Assembly: GCA_947259975.1 (NCBI GenBank) | Contig: CAMYOD010000056.1 | Coordinates: 1 to 45,123 of the forward strand | Direction of reading: 5' to 3' | From: an uncultured Gammaproteobacteria bacterium | GTDB lineage: Bacteria > Pseudomonadota > Gammaproteobacteria > HyVt-429 | Length of the DNA stretch: 45,123 bases | Part shown: one piece after another, positions 7,505 to 15,695 of the stretch | Layout: each line of letters starts with the position of its first letter | Numbering within the stretch: the stretch's first letter is position 1 | The notes under the pieces: generated by a model | Told to the model about the DNA's origin: nothing | Databases searched by the model: none | The model's input: the letters and a program-made list of their open reading frames with translations, nothing else | Made by a program: the position numbers and the translations under genes

Positions 7505-8232
7505 AAATATTGATCGTCGATGATGAGAAGCTGGCGCGCGCCCGCCTGCGCGAGCTGATCACGAAGATCGGCGGCCATGCTGTCGTCGGCGAAGCCGTGA
7601 ACGGCAGCAATGCCATCGAGCAGACCATGGAACTGAAACCGGACGTGCTGCTCATGGATATCCGTATGCCGGTGATGGACGGTCTCGAGGCGGCAACCCA
7701 CCTGATGGGAATGGATGAGCCGCCGGGTGTGATCTTCACCACCGCCTATGACGAGCATGCCCTGGAGGCCTTCGAGGTCAACGCCGTCGATTATCTGCTC
7801 AAACCCATACGCAAGGAGCGCCTCGATGCGGCGCTGAAGAAGGCGCATGGATTAACGCTAAAGCAGTTGCGCGAGGTCAACCGGGCACAGGAGGAGCCTA
7901 CCGCGCGCACTCACATCAGTGTGCAACTGCGTGGCAAGATCAGTTTGATACCGATTCAGGACGTGATTTATTTTATGGCGGACAGCAAATACGTTACCGT
8001 CACCACGTCCAACGAACGGCACTTGATCGAAGATTCGTTGGTGAGCCTGGATGACGAGTTCGGCGAACGCTTCCTGCGTATCCACCGCAATGCGCTCGTC
8101 GCAACAAACTATATTCGCGGAATCGAAAAGCAGCCCAGTGGACGTTGGAGCGTATTACTGCGTGATACGGACGACAAGCTGGAGGTCAGCCGTCGCCATA
8201 CCGCTGAAGTGCGGCGGTGGGCGCGACGCTAG
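7501..8232 (+). CDS. algR: AlgR-like LytTR response regulator
   Basis: A 243-residue response regulator. The receiver domain (1-120) has the acidic pair Asp7/Asp8, phospho-acceptor Asp53 in LLMDIRMPVMDG, Thr at TTAYDEHALEAF and Lys in LLKPIRKERL. The C-terminal LytTR DNA-binding domain (about 140-243) includes ISLIPIQDVIYFMADSKYVTV and FLRIHRNALVA. A good ribosome binding site (GGAGG, 7490-7494) lies inside the second kinase, whose stop it overlaps by four bases. It is probably the common output of both upstream kinases. AlgR in Pseudomonas binds promoters of pilus and alginate genes; targets here are not visible. The 3' end overlaps the convergent thioredoxin-like gene by 47 bases. Confidence 0.9.
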   Translation: MKILIVDDEKLARARLRELITKIGGHAVVGEAVNGSNAIEQTMELKPDVLLMDIRMPVMDGLEAATHLMGMDEPPGVIFTTAYDEHALEAFEVNAVDYLLKPIRKERLDAALKKAHGLTLKQLREVNRAQEEPTARTHISVQLRGKISLIPIQDVIYFMADSKYVTVTTSNERHLIEDSLVSLDDEFGERFLRIHRNALVATNYIRGIEKQPSGRWSVLLRDTDDKLEVSRRHTAEVRRWARR

Positions 8233-8710
8233 CCGGATTCTCGCCGCGCAACTTGGCCAGCGATTCGCGCAGGCGGGTTTCGAGGTAGTAGCCATAGAAG
8301 TGCTCGGAGGAAAAGCCGAGCAGCTCCGGCACCAATTCCTCGCCATCGGCATCCAGTAGTTTTATGACCGGCACCAGGGTGACGCCATGGTCACCGGCGA
8401 AATCCGCGTGGTCGGTCTCATCGCCCGCAAAATCCAGAATCGATTTACTGCTGTCGACATCGACGACACGGATGATCGCCAGTTCGGCATAGGCGGGGTC
8501 GGTGGACATGGGTTCGATGTAATCCTCCATGACCGTCTCGCAATAGGGACAATAATCCGACATGAACATGACCAGGATCGGTACCGAGCGGCGGCTGGCC
8601 TCATCCGCATCGGCGGCGAAGTCCCGCGCCTTGATATCCGAATCCGCCGCCGCTGGCAGCGCCAGGAGCAGGCTCAGAATGAGCAACAAATTTAAGGTCA
8701 GGTTTCGCAT
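8186..8710 (-). CDS. Periplasmic thioredoxin-like protein
   Basis: A 174-residue protein with an N-terminal signal peptide (about residues 1-22, hydrophobic run ending PAAA) and a thioredoxin fold. The redox motif is CPYC (Cys54, Cys57) in FMSDYCPYCETV, and a likely cis-Pro is in GVTLVPVIKLLD. It resembles SoxW/thioredoxin_2-type periplasmic thiol reductases, perhaps acting in disulfide reduction or cytochrome maturation; the substrate is unknown. The ATG at 8710 is the natural start. Its last 47 bases overlap the 3' end of the LytTR regulator on the opposite strand, an unusual convergent overlap. It is divergent from hemC, with 138 bases between the starts. Confidence 0.8.
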   Translation of the reverse strand: MRNLTLNLLLILSLLLALPAAADSDIKARDFAADADEASRRSVPILVMFMSDYCPYCETVMEDYIEPMSTDPAYAELAIIRVVDVDSSKSILDFAGDETDHADFAGDHGVTLVPVIKLLDADGEELVPELLGFSSEHFYGYYLETRLRESLAKLRGENPASVAPTAALQRYGDG

Positions 8711-8848
8711 CGGCGGCAGAGCCTATCACAAGTATTGGCCACCCTTTAAGATCGCTGAATGACGTTCAAGTTCCGGCCATTTGCCTGATGGGCGCCCCAT
8801 ACGTAGCATTAGCACCCCATTCTAGCCACGTCCAGCCGTGAACCACCC

Positions 8849-9775
8849 TTGAAGACGCTGCGAATCGGTACCCGTAAGAGCCAGCTCGCCCTCTGGCAGG
8901 CCGAGTATGTGCGCGCCCGCCTGCTCGAGAGCCACGCGGATCTGCACGTCGAGCTGGTGAAAATGACCACCCAGGGCGACAAGATCCTGGACACCCCCCT
9001 GGCCGCGGTCGGCGGCAAGGGCCTGTTCGTCAAGGAACTCGAACAGGGGTTACTGGACGAGAATATCGATCTCGCGGTGCACTCGATGAAAGACGTGACC
9101 GTAGATCTTCCGACGGGCCTGCACATCCCGGTGATCTGTGAGCGCGCGGACCCGACCGACGCCTTTGTCTCAAACACATTTCGCACATTGGACGAGTTAC
9201 CGGCGTCGGCGCGGGTGGGGACCTCGAGTCTGCGCCGACAGTGTCAGCTGCGCAGCGCGTTTCCGCAGCTGGAGATCGTCAATCTACGCGGCAACGTAAA
9301 TACGCGTCTGGCGAAACTCGATGCCGGCGAATTCGATGCGATTATTCTCGCCAGCGCCGGTCTCATGCGTCTGGGTTTTGACGACCGTATCGCCGCTCGC
9401 ATCGCGACCGATACCTGTCTGCCGGCGGTAGGCCAGGGCGCGGTGGGTATCGAGTGCCGCAGTGACGACGAAGTCGTCAATCGTTTGCTGGCGCCGCTGG
9501 ATCATGCCGCGACCCATCATTGCGTGCGCGCCGAACGCAGCATGAACGCGGCGCTGCAGGGCGGCTGCCAGGTACCTATCGGCGGTCATGCCACCCTTGC
9601 CGGCGAGCAGCTGCAGTTACGCGGCGTGGTCGGTGCGCCGGACGGCAGCAAGCTGATTCATGGGCGCACCGAGGGCTCTGTGCACGACGCGGCGGCGCTC
9701 GGTGCCGCGCTCGCGGCAGAGCTCCTGGAGAAAGGCGCCGGTGAGATTCTGCGCCAGGTGTACGGCGGTGGCTGA
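8849..9775 (+). CDS. hemC: Porphobilinogen deaminase (hydroxymethylbilane synthase)
   Basis: Joins four porphobilinogens into hydroxymethylbilane in heme synthesis; cytoplasmic. The product is 308 residues, full length. It starts [17 protein letters not shown]. Catalytic Asp82 is in [11 protein letters not shown], the arginine-rich [10 protein letters not shown] binds substrate carboxylates, and Cys240 in [10 protein letters not shown] carries the dipyrromethane cofactor. The start codon is TTG 8849; no ATG or GTG fits in frame. hemD begins eight bases before its stop (GTG 9768), so the two are translationally coupled. Position after the algR-type gene matches Pseudomonas. Confidence 0.96.
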   Translation: MKTLRIGTRKSQLALWQAEYVRARLLESHADLHVELVKMTTQGDKILDTPLAAVGGKGLFVKELEQGLLDENIDLAVHSMKDVTVDLPTGLHIPVICERADPTDAFVSNTFRTLDELPASARVGTSSLRRQCQLRSAFPQLEIVNLRGNVNTRLAKLDAGEFDAIILASAGLMRLGFDDRIAARIATDTCLPAVGQGAVGIECRSDDEVVNRLLAPLDHAATHHCVRAERSMNAALQGGCQVPIGGHATLAGEQLQLRGVVGAPDGSKLIHGRTEGSVHDAAALGAALAAELLEKGAGEILRQVYGGG

Positions 9776-10544
9776 GCTGGCCGGCGTGCGGGTGGTGGTC
9801 ACCCGCCCGTCACAGCAGGCAGCGAGCCTCGTACGCTCACTCGAGGCGCAGGGCGCGGAGGCCATACGCTTCCCGCTGATCGAAATTCGCGCGGCTGCCG
9901 ATACCCGTGCACTCGATGACGTTATTGCGCGTCTCGACACATTCGATATCGCCATTTTCATCAGTCGCAACGCGGTCAGCTACGGCCTGGAGTACGTGCG
10001 TGCGCGGCGATCCTTCCCGACCTCCCTTGCGATCGCCGCAGTCGGTCCGACGACTGCCGGCCTGCTCGCGGAATCGGGCCTGCCGGTGAGCATTTTGCCG
10101 GCCGATCGATTCGATACTGAAGGTCTGTTGGCGCACCCGGAATTGACCCAGATTGCCGGCAAACGGGTCGTGATCTTTCGTGGTCGCGGGGGTCGCGAGT
10201 TACTGGCGCAGACCTTGCGCGAACGGGGCGCGCATGTGGAATATGCCGAGTGCTACGTACAGGCGGTACCGGACAGGAATCCGGCGCCCCTGGTGGAACG
10301 TCTCGCGCGGGGCGAAGTCGATGTCGTCACCGTGACCAGCACCCAGGGGTTGCGTAATCTGATCGCGTTCGTCGGTGCTGCGGGACGCGACGGTCTCTTT
10401 AAGACTGCGTTGGTTGTCAGCAGCGAACGTATTGCCGAAGCGGCACGGTCCGCCGGCTTCGAAACTCCACCCATCGTCGCAAAGAACGCCACCGATGCGG
10501 GTCTGATCGAGGCGCTGATCGACTGGCGCGGCCGCGGTGCGTAG
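9768..10544 (+). CDS. hemD: Uroporphyrinogen-III synthase
   Basis: Cyclises hydroxymethylbilane to uroporphyrinogen III with inversion of ring D. The product is 258 residues, the usual size for this poorly conserved family. It starts [19 protein letters not shown] and shows the typical [39 protein letters not shown] and [12 protein letters not shown] segments. GTG 9768 is chosen because it overlaps the end of hemC (GTGGCTGA), as is common for this pair. After hemD the hem cluster is interrupted by 410 bases containing a structured repeat with a nested small element, before hemX. Confidence 0.92.
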   Translation: MAELAGVRVVVTRPSQQAASLVRSLEAQGAEAIRFPLIEIRAAADTRALDDVIARLDTFDIAIFISRNAVSYGLEYVRARRSFPTSLAIAAVGPTTAGLLAESGLPVSILPADRFDTEGLLAHPELTQIAGKRVVIFRGRGGRELLAQTLRERGAHVEYAECYVQAVPDRNPAPLVERLARGEVDVVTVTSTQGLRNLIAFVGAAGRDGLFKTALVVSSERIAEAARSAGFETPPIVAKNATDAGLIEALIDWRGRGA

Positions 10545-10583
10545 TCGAATAATCGGTCCGTTCGCCTCGCGCCGCTGCGGCAC

Positions 10584-10793
10584 TGCGCCGGCGGGGCCCC
10601 GCCCAGCTTAATCTCGCGGGACGTCTCTGTCCCGCTCGAATCGCGGTCTTGCGCTTCGCTGTCCCCGAAAAATGGGGTCGGAGTGAATTTTCCATTCGCA
10701 GAACACAATAAATAGCCAGGATTTCTGGAAAACTTCACTCCGACCCCATTTTTGTAAGGCCGCACGACGCGCGTTGGGTGTCCCGGCGGCGCG
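10584..10793 (+). repeat. Structured intergenic repeat, copy A (split by an 86-bp insertion)
   Basis: First of four copies of one repeat (others at 14503-14627, 34954-35083 and 35109-35237). Left part 10584-10667 has the shared core TTAATCTCGC, hairpin P2 (GCGGGAC 10616-10622 with GTCCCGC 10629-10635, 6-base loop), TCGAATCG, and the left arm of hairpin P3 (CGGTCTTGCGC, 10644-10654). The right part resumes at about 10754 with GGCCGCACGACGC and an outer arm near 10774-10793 that pairs partly (13 of 20) with 10584-10603. Without the insert the copy is about 124 bp. It lies in the hemD-hemX gap. No protein is encoded. Confidence 0.75.
10668..10753. mobile_element. 86-bp MITE-like element with terminal inverted repeats
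   Basis: The left end (10668-10692) starts AAAAATGGGGTCGGAGTGAA. The right end (10727-10753) is its reverse complement for the first 20 bases, then one extra base and six more matching bases. The interior is 34 bases, so no protein is encoded. It sits inside the second hairpin of repeat copy A and splits it. The GGGGTCxGAGTGAA end resembles sequences often seen beside REP-associated tyrosine transposase genes; that link is recollection, not shown here. No target duplication is evident. As RNA it would form one long hairpin. Confidence 0.65.
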
Positions 10794-10954
10794 CCACGAT
10801 AGGGCGATTTGACGCACTATCGCGACGTGAATCGCATTCTCCTTCCGCCGGCTTCGCGGTACACTTGCCGACGCATACTACTGAGTTCCTGTTGGCGGCG
10901 ATCGTTGTCGGGACTCGCAAGACGCGCGCCCGTCGTTAGCACAAGGAATCAACG

Positions 10955-12106
10955 ATGACCGAAAAGAAGTCTGATACGAAAACCGACACCAAATCGGCAG
11001 CGCCCGACACCTCGGCGCCGGCGGCAAAAAAAGCGCCGCCGCCAGATCCTGGCAAGGACAAAGCCAAGGCGGAGAAAGCGGCCAAGGCGCCGAAGCGCGG
11101 CGGCGGCAAGGGGCTGGGGTTTCTGGCCCTGTTGATCGCACTGGGCGCGGCGGCCGGCAGCGGCTATCTATGGTACCTGCTGGAATACCAGCAGGGGCTT
11201 ACGAAGACCGATGTGCCCGGGCGCATCGAACAGCTGGATAATCGCATCGACCAGCTGGCCACGCAGCGCGATGCCTTACGGGGCGAATTACAGGTACAGG
11301 TACAGCAGTCGCTTAAGGGCGTCACCGAGAGCCAGCAGGTGTTTCGCGGCTCCCTGGAGAATCTCATCGCCGATCTCGGTCGCGCCGATGACGACTGGGT
11401 CCTGGACGAGGTTGCCCATCTGCTGTTGTTGGCGGGCCACCGCCTGAAGCTGGCCGGCGACGTGGATGCCGCGATTGCCGCACTCAAGGTCGCGGACCAA
11501 CGGCTCAGTAAGTTGCCCGATCCCGCATTGCTCGATGTGCGCAAGCGTATCAGCGAAGACATTGTCACACTCGAAACCGTCGAACGGGTCGATCTCGCCG
11601 GGCTCAGCCTGCAGTTGAATTCGTTGGCCGAGTCCGTGGATCGTTTGCCGCTGCGCACGCATCCACATTTTCGCGCCGCAATCGACAGCGTTCAGCCGAC
11701 GGCCGACGCCGCCGCCGCGGCTGACGATCTACCGCAGTGGCGCCAACTGCTAAGTCAGGTCTGGCAAGATATCCAGGGATTGATGCGGGTACGGGAGGTC
11801 ACCGAGACGCAGCCGCCCCTGCTTAACCCCGAGCAGAATTATTTTCTGCGCGAGAATCTGAGACTGATGTTGGGTGCCACACAATTGGCACTCTTGCGCG
11901 GCGAGACCACGGCCTACCAGATCCACATCGACAAATCGCTCGCCTGGGTGGAGAAATTTTTTGACGGTGATGCCGATTCGGTGCGCAACGTACTCGAAAA
12001 TCTACGCGCCGCCCGCGCAGCCGATCTTGCACCGGCGCTGCCGGAGATCGGCGCCTCACGGGAAGCGCTCGCGGCGTATCGGCAAGCCAAGGTGGTCGAC
12101 CAATGA
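10955..12106 (+). CDS. hemX: HemX-like membrane protein of the hem operon
   Basis: A 383-residue protein. The N-terminal 50 residues are Lys/Ala/Pro-rich and cytoplasmic, followed by one membrane helix (about residues 54-74, FLALLIALGAAAGSGYLWYLL) and a long, largely helical periplasmic domain that begins with a probable coiled coil (IEQLDNRIDQLATQRDAL). This plan and the position after hemD and directly before hemY (4-base ATGA overlap at 12103) identify HemX. It is often annotated as a uroporphyrin-III methyltransferase but lacks methyltransferase motifs; its biochemical role is not established. Unlike in many relatives it is separated from hemD by 410 bases, so it may need its own promoter. 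Confidence 0.85.
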   Translation: MTEKKSDTKTDTKSAAPDTSAPAAKKAPPPDPGKDKAKAEKAAKAPKRGGGKGLGFLALLIALGAAAGSGYLWYLLEYQQGLTKTDVPGRIEQLDNRIDQLATQRDALRGELQVQVQQSLKGVTESQQVFRGSLENLIADLGRADDDWVLDEVAHLLLLAGHRLKLAGDVDAAIAALKVADQRLSKLPDPALLDVRKRISEDIVTLETVERVDLAGLSLQLNSLAESVDRLPLRTHPHFRAAIDSVQPTADAAAAADDLPQWRQLLSQVWQDIQGLMRVREVTETQPPLLNPEQNYFLRENLRLMLGATQLALLRGETTAYQIHIDKSLAWVEKFFDGDADSVRNVLENLRAARAADLAPALPEIGASREALAAYRQAKVVDQ

Positions 12107-13332
12107 AGCTCGTGCTGCTGGTCATCGTGGCGATGGCGCTGGGTGCAGTGGCGACCCATTTCGCGCTACAGGATCCCGGCTATATTTTGATCAGCCGCAC
12201 GCCCTGGACGGTCGAAACCACACTGGTATTTTTTGCTGTGGCGCTGTTGCTCGCGTTCCTGCTGTTTTACCTGTTGTTGCGGTTTTTGTCCCGTATTCTC
12301 AATATGCCGCACAACCTGTCCGCATGGCGCGAGGAGCGCCAGCGGCGCAAGGCACAACGCACACAGGCCCAGGGCATTACCCGTCTGCTCGGCGGTAAGT
12401 GGGGCGAGGCGGAAAAGCAGCTGATGTCGGGTCTCGACAGCTGCGAAACACCAATGATCAGTTACCTGGGTGCGGCACGCGCCGCGCAGCAGATGGGCGA
12501 CATGGAGAAGCGGGACGAGTACCTGGCGCTGGCGCATGAGAGCGCGCCGTCGGAGACCCTGGCGGTCGGGTTGACGCAGGCGGAGTTACAATACGTCGGT
12601 GGTCAGCCGGAACAGGCCCTGGCGACCCTGTCCCGTTTGCGCGGTACCGCGCCGAAAAACCGCCGCGTCATCGAATTGTTGATGAAGGCGCATCGCAAAC
12701 TGCGCGATTGGCGCGGTCTGGCCGCACTCATCCCCACGTTGCGTCGCGAACAAATCATCGACGCAGACGAGATCGGCGAGCTCGCCCTCGAGACCTTCGG
12801 TCGGATGCTGCAGGCCACCACGCAGCTGGACGGTGACGACGGTCTGAAAAAGACCTGGTCGGACAGTGTGCCGCGGGAGTGGCGTGACGATCCGGCACTG
12901 GTCGTGGTCTACGCGCGGCGACTGCTTGACCTCGATGCCCACGCCGAATGTGAAAACGTGATACGCAGCACCCTGCGTCGGCGCTGGGATGCGAACCTCG
13001 CCTACCTGTACGGCCTGGTGCAGGCCGACGATTCCGTCAGCCAATTGAAGACCGCCGAGAGTTGGTTGGCGAGCCATCAACACAGCACCAATCTGTTGCT
13101 GACCGCCGGCCGCCTCGCGGTGCGCAATCAGTTGTGGGGCAAGGCGCGCAGTTACTTTGAAACCGCCGTATCGAGCAGCGCACCGGCGGAACTCTTCCTC
13201 GAACTCGGCCGCCTGTTGGAACAGCTCGGCGAGCACGAAAAGGCCCGCGACTATTACCGTCAAGGTCTCGAACCGGGCGCGCCGTCCGCGCCGACGTCCG
13301 ATAGATCGGTTACCGCCGCGGCGACGCCTTAA
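12103..13332 (+). CDS. hemY: HemY-like TPR membrane protein
   Basis: A 409-residue protein with two N-terminal membrane helices (about residues 2-22 and 41-65), the HemY_N signature around TPWTVETTLVFF and the amphipathic RFLSRILNMPHNLSAW, followed by TPR-like helical repeats to the C-terminus (for example AKSYFETAV-like and EHEKARDYYRQGL). This is the gammaproteobacterial HemY of the hemCDXY operon, not the Gram-positive protoporphyrinogen oxidase of the same name; its function in heme metabolism is unproven. The start overlaps hemX by four bases, indicating coupling. The stop overlaps the convergent reductase gene by four bases. Confidence 0.9.
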   Translation: MKLVLLVIVAMALGAVATHFALQDPGYILISRTPWTVETTLVFFAVALLLAFLLFYLLLRFLSRILNMPHNLSAWREERQRRKAQRTQAQGITRLLGGKWGEAEKQLMSGLDSCETPMISYLGAARAAQQMGDMEKRDEYLALAHESAPSETLAVGLTQAELQYVGGQPEQALATLSRLRGTAPKNRRVIELLMKAHRKLRDWRGLAALIPTLRREQIIDADEIGELALETFGRMLQATTQLDGDDGLKKTWSDSVPREWRDDPALVVVYARRLLDLDAHAECENVIRSTLRRRWDANLAYLYGLVQADDSVSQLKTAESWLASHQHSTNLLLTAGRLAVRNQLWGKARSYFETAVSSSAPAELFLELGRLLEQLGEHEKARDYYRQGLEPGAPSAPTSDRSVTAAATP

Positions 13333-14360
13333 TTCGAATCCGGTTCGTCGTGTGCGAACTCGAACGAATCCGAGAAGTAATGCGCCGGGTCGAGCCCCTG
13401 TGCCGTGAAGAGCGTGTGACCGGCGGTGACCATGGGCGGCGGTCCACAGGCATAGATGTCGTGATCGGCCAGGTTGGAATAATCCTGCGCCACCGCCTCA
13501 TGCACCCAACCGGTGCGACCTGACCAGCCATCCTCGCGACGCGGTGCCGACAGCACCGGCGTATAACGAAAGTTGGTGTATTGCTGTGCCCATGCGATCG
13601 GCAGTTCGCGCATATACAGGTCGCGCCGCGCCCGCACACCCCAGAAAAAATGCATCTTCCGCGTGACACCTTTCGCAAACGCATATTCCAGAATTGCCTT
13701 GATGGGCCCGAAGCCGGTGCCCCCGGCCATGAAGATCACCGGCCGCGCGGTATCTTCGCGTAGGAAGAACGTCCCCAGCGGTCCCTCGAGACGCAACAAA
13801 TCTTTTTCCTGCATTGTGCCGAACACATGGTCGGTGAAGCCGCCACCGCTGTCGACGTGGCGCACGTGTAGCTGCAGGTACTCATCGTCGAGCGGCGAGT
13901 TGGCAAGTGAGAAACTGCGCCGGCTGCCATCGCGCAATAGCAGGTCGACGTATTGGCCGGCGAGGAATTGCAGCCGTTGTTGCTGCGGCAGTTTCAGGTG
14001 CAGGACCATGACGTCATGGGTGACCTTTTCCATGCGCGCAACGCGGCACGGCATGGTCTGAATCGGAATATCCTTAACCGCATCGATTTCCTGCGCCTCG
14101 ATGACCAGGTCGGTCAGGGCATGGGCCTGGCAGAACAAGGCCCTGCCCGCGGCGCGCTCCGCGTCGTTCAAGGCCTCCGGTGGCCCGTCCGGGTAATGGA
14201 CTTCGCCGGAGACAAGCTGTCCCATACAGGTACCGCAGCTGCCGCTGCGACAACTGTAAGGAAGCACGAATCCATGTCGCAATGCCGCGGCGAGAACGGT
14301 TTCGTCAGCGGCCGGCGTAAATCGGTGGCCGCTGGGTTTGATCTGAACGCTGATGCTCAC
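13329..14360 (-). CDS. 2Fe-2S / FAD / NAD(P)H reductase (CDP-glucoseen reductase-like)
   Basis: A 343-residue electron-transfer protein. Residues 1-90 form a plant-type 2Fe-2S ferredoxin with Cys37, Cys42, Cys45 (CRSGSCGTC) and Cys77. Residues about 100-200 form an FAD-binding barrel with RSFSLAN, and the remainder is an NAD(P)-binding domain with MAGGTGFGPIKAIL and the terminal YACGPPPMV. This is the order of AscD/RfbI-type CDP-6-deoxy-delta-3,4-glucoseen reductases and of oxygenase reductases. No deoxysugar or oxygenase genes are nearby, so the acceptor is unknown. The last four bases overlap hemY, tail to tail. Upstream lies repeat copy B. Confidence 0.85.
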   Translation of the reverse strand: MSISVQIKPSGHRFTPAADETVLAAALRHGFVLPYSCRSGSCGTCMGQLVSGEVHYPDGPPEALNDAERAAGRALFCQAHALTDLVIEAQEIDAVKDIPIQTMPCRVARMEKVTHDVMVLHLKLPQQQRLQFLAGQYVDLLLRDGSRRSFSLANSPLDDEYLQLHVRHVDSGGGFTDHVFGTMQEKDLLRLEGPLGTFFLREDTARPVIFMAGGTGFGPIKAILEYAFAKGVTRKMHFFWGVRARRDLYMRELPIAWAQQYTNFRYTPVLSAPRREDGWSGRTGWVHEAVAQDYSNLADHDIYACGPPPMVTAGHTLFTAQGLDPAHYFSDSFEFAHDEPDSN

Positions 14361-14502
14361 GGGTTCGCCGTTGCTGTCATGCCGGGATGAGAAAGGGGGC
14401 GATTGTCCACGAAAACGGTGTGGAGCTAAAGCCGTTAACCGTCGACATGGTTACAAAGCGCGACTGCGTGAAGAATCGACAGCGGCTCAGTGGGCTTCCG
14501 GT

Positions 14503-14627
14503 ACCGGCTGGAGCCCCGACAAGCGTCGTCCGGCCGAGCGCGACGCAGGGAGAGCGAAGTGCAAGGCCGCGATTCGAGCAGGACAAGGATGTCCTGCGAG
14601 ATTAAGCGCGGCGGGGCTCCAGCCGGT
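14503..14627 (-). repeat. Structured intergenic repeat, copy B
   Basis: Reverse-oriented copy of the repeat at 10584. The outer arms are a perfect 16-bp inverted repeat, ACCGGCTGGAGCCCCG at 14503-14518 and its complement at 14612-14627, so the whole 125-bp unit is one large palindrome. Inside are hairpin P2 (GCAGGAC 14578-14584 with GTCCTGC 14591-14597) and an imperfect P3 (CGGCC 14531-14535 with GGCCG at 14565-14569). The P2 stem differs from copy A by paired changes (G-C to A-T). It lies between the divergent reductase and ABC transporter genes. Short open frames here are shadows. The rest of the 384-base gap holds the promoter at 14671. Confidence 0.75.
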
Positions 14628-14670
14628 GCACCACTCTTGCATAAACCGAGCTATACATGAGACTTGACCG

Positions 14671-14699
14671 TTGACAAAACCGGGGTCACTCCCTTAAAT
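14671..14699 (+). promoter_or_regulatory. Sigma-70 promoter of the ABC/GldG locus
   Basis: A perfect -35 box TTGACA (14671-14676), a 17-base spacer and TTAAAT (14694-14699) form a good promoter. It is 45 bases upstream of the ATG at 14745, with no gene between. It probably transcribes the four transporter-related genes and perhaps mutM. Confidence 0.6.
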
Positions 14700-14744
14700 G
14701 ATGGCCCGTGATCGTCGCCATAATCCGTTACTCAATTTCCCTGC

Positions 14745-15695
14745 ATGGACACTGACATTCTGCTTCGGGCCGAAGGCCTCTCGCGCCATTTCGGCGACCT
14801 GCTGGCGGTCGATGACGTGAGCTTTACGGTGCGCAAGGGTGATGTGCTTGGGTTTCTCGGCCCCAACGGGGCGGGCAAGACCACGACCATGCGGATCATC
14901 AGCGGAAACCTGGCGCCGAGTACCGGCAGTGTCAGCGTCGCCAATCACGATCTGCTGGAAGATCCCCGTGCCGCCAAAGCGAGTATCGGTTACCTGCCGG
15001 AGCAACCGCCGGTGTACCGGGAGCTTACCGTGACCGAGTATCTGGATTATTGCGCGGCGCTCAATCGAATTCCGCGTGGTGCACGCCGTGGTGCGCGTGA
15101 CACCGCCCTGGAACGCTGCGGTCTGACCGATGTCCGCCAGCGCGTGATCGGAAACCTTTCCAAGGGCTACCAGCAGCGGGTCGGCATTGCGCAGGCAATC
15201 ATTCACCAGCCACTGCTGGTGGTCCTGGACGAACCCACGGTCGGGCTCGACCCGATTCAGATTCGCGAAATCCGTTCCCTCATCCGCGAACTGGGTACCC
15301 AGCACGGCGTCATCCTGTCCACCCATATCCTGCCGGAAGTACAGGCCATCTGCGATCATGTGCAGATCATCCATCAGGGGCGCCTGGTCCTGCGCGACAA
15401 CATCGGTGGATTGGCGCGACGCATGCAGTCCACGGCGCTGCAGGTGGCGTTCCGCCACGCGCCGGAACCGGCGGCATTGGAGCGAATCGCCGGTGTACGC
15501 TCGGTGGACGCACAGGATGGCGGTCGTGTGCGTTTGTACTGTGAGCCGGAGCAAAATCCGGCGGACGAACTGGTGCGGCGGTCGGTGGAAAATGACTGGG
15601 GCTTGTACGAGTTGATACCGGAGCAGGCGTCGCTGGAGGATATATTCCTGCAGCTTACGACCGAGGAAGCGGCAGGCGGGGAACAGGCGGCATGA
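14745..15695 (+). CDS. ABC transporter ATP-binding protein, GldA-like
   Basis: A 316-residue ATPase of the ABC-2 export type. Walker A is GPNGAGKTTT, the signature is LSKGYQQRVGIAQ, Walker B is LLVVLDEPTVGLDP, and the switch His is in ILSTHILPEVQ. A C-terminal extension of about 90 residues follows, as in GldA/NatA-type proteins. It is followed, with a 4-base overlap, by its permease and then by GldG-like and DUF4340 proteins. In Bacteroidetes the Gld ABC genes are linked to gliding; in proteobacteria the same gene set is common in non-gliding species and its substrate is unknown. The ATG at 14745 lies just downstream of a good promoter. Confidence 0.88.
   Translation: MDTDILLRAEGLSRHFGDLLAVDDVSFTVRKGDVLGFLGPNGAGKTTTMRIISGNLAPSTGSVSVANHDLLEDPRAAKASIGYLPEQPPVYRELTVTEYLDYCAALNRIPRGARRGARDTALERCGLTDVRQRVIGNLSKGYQQRVGIAQAIIHQPLLVVLDEPTVGLDPIQIREIRSLIRELGTQHGVILSTHILPEVQAICDHVQIIHQGRLVLRDNIGGLARRMQSTALQVAFRHAPEPAALERIAGVRSVDAQDGGRVRLYCEPEQNPADELVRRSVENDWGLYELIPEQASLEDIFLQLTTEEAAGGEQAA

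Noticed and set aside
14353..14667. Open frames through repeat copy B
   Set aside because: They follow the repeat and not a conserved protein; the same kind of frame appears across other copies in different phases.
14671..14699. GGGGTCACTCCC near the ABC promoter as a remnant of the 86-bp element
   Set aside because: Only GGGGTC is shared with the element ends and no inverted partner is nearby; better explained as promoter spacer.
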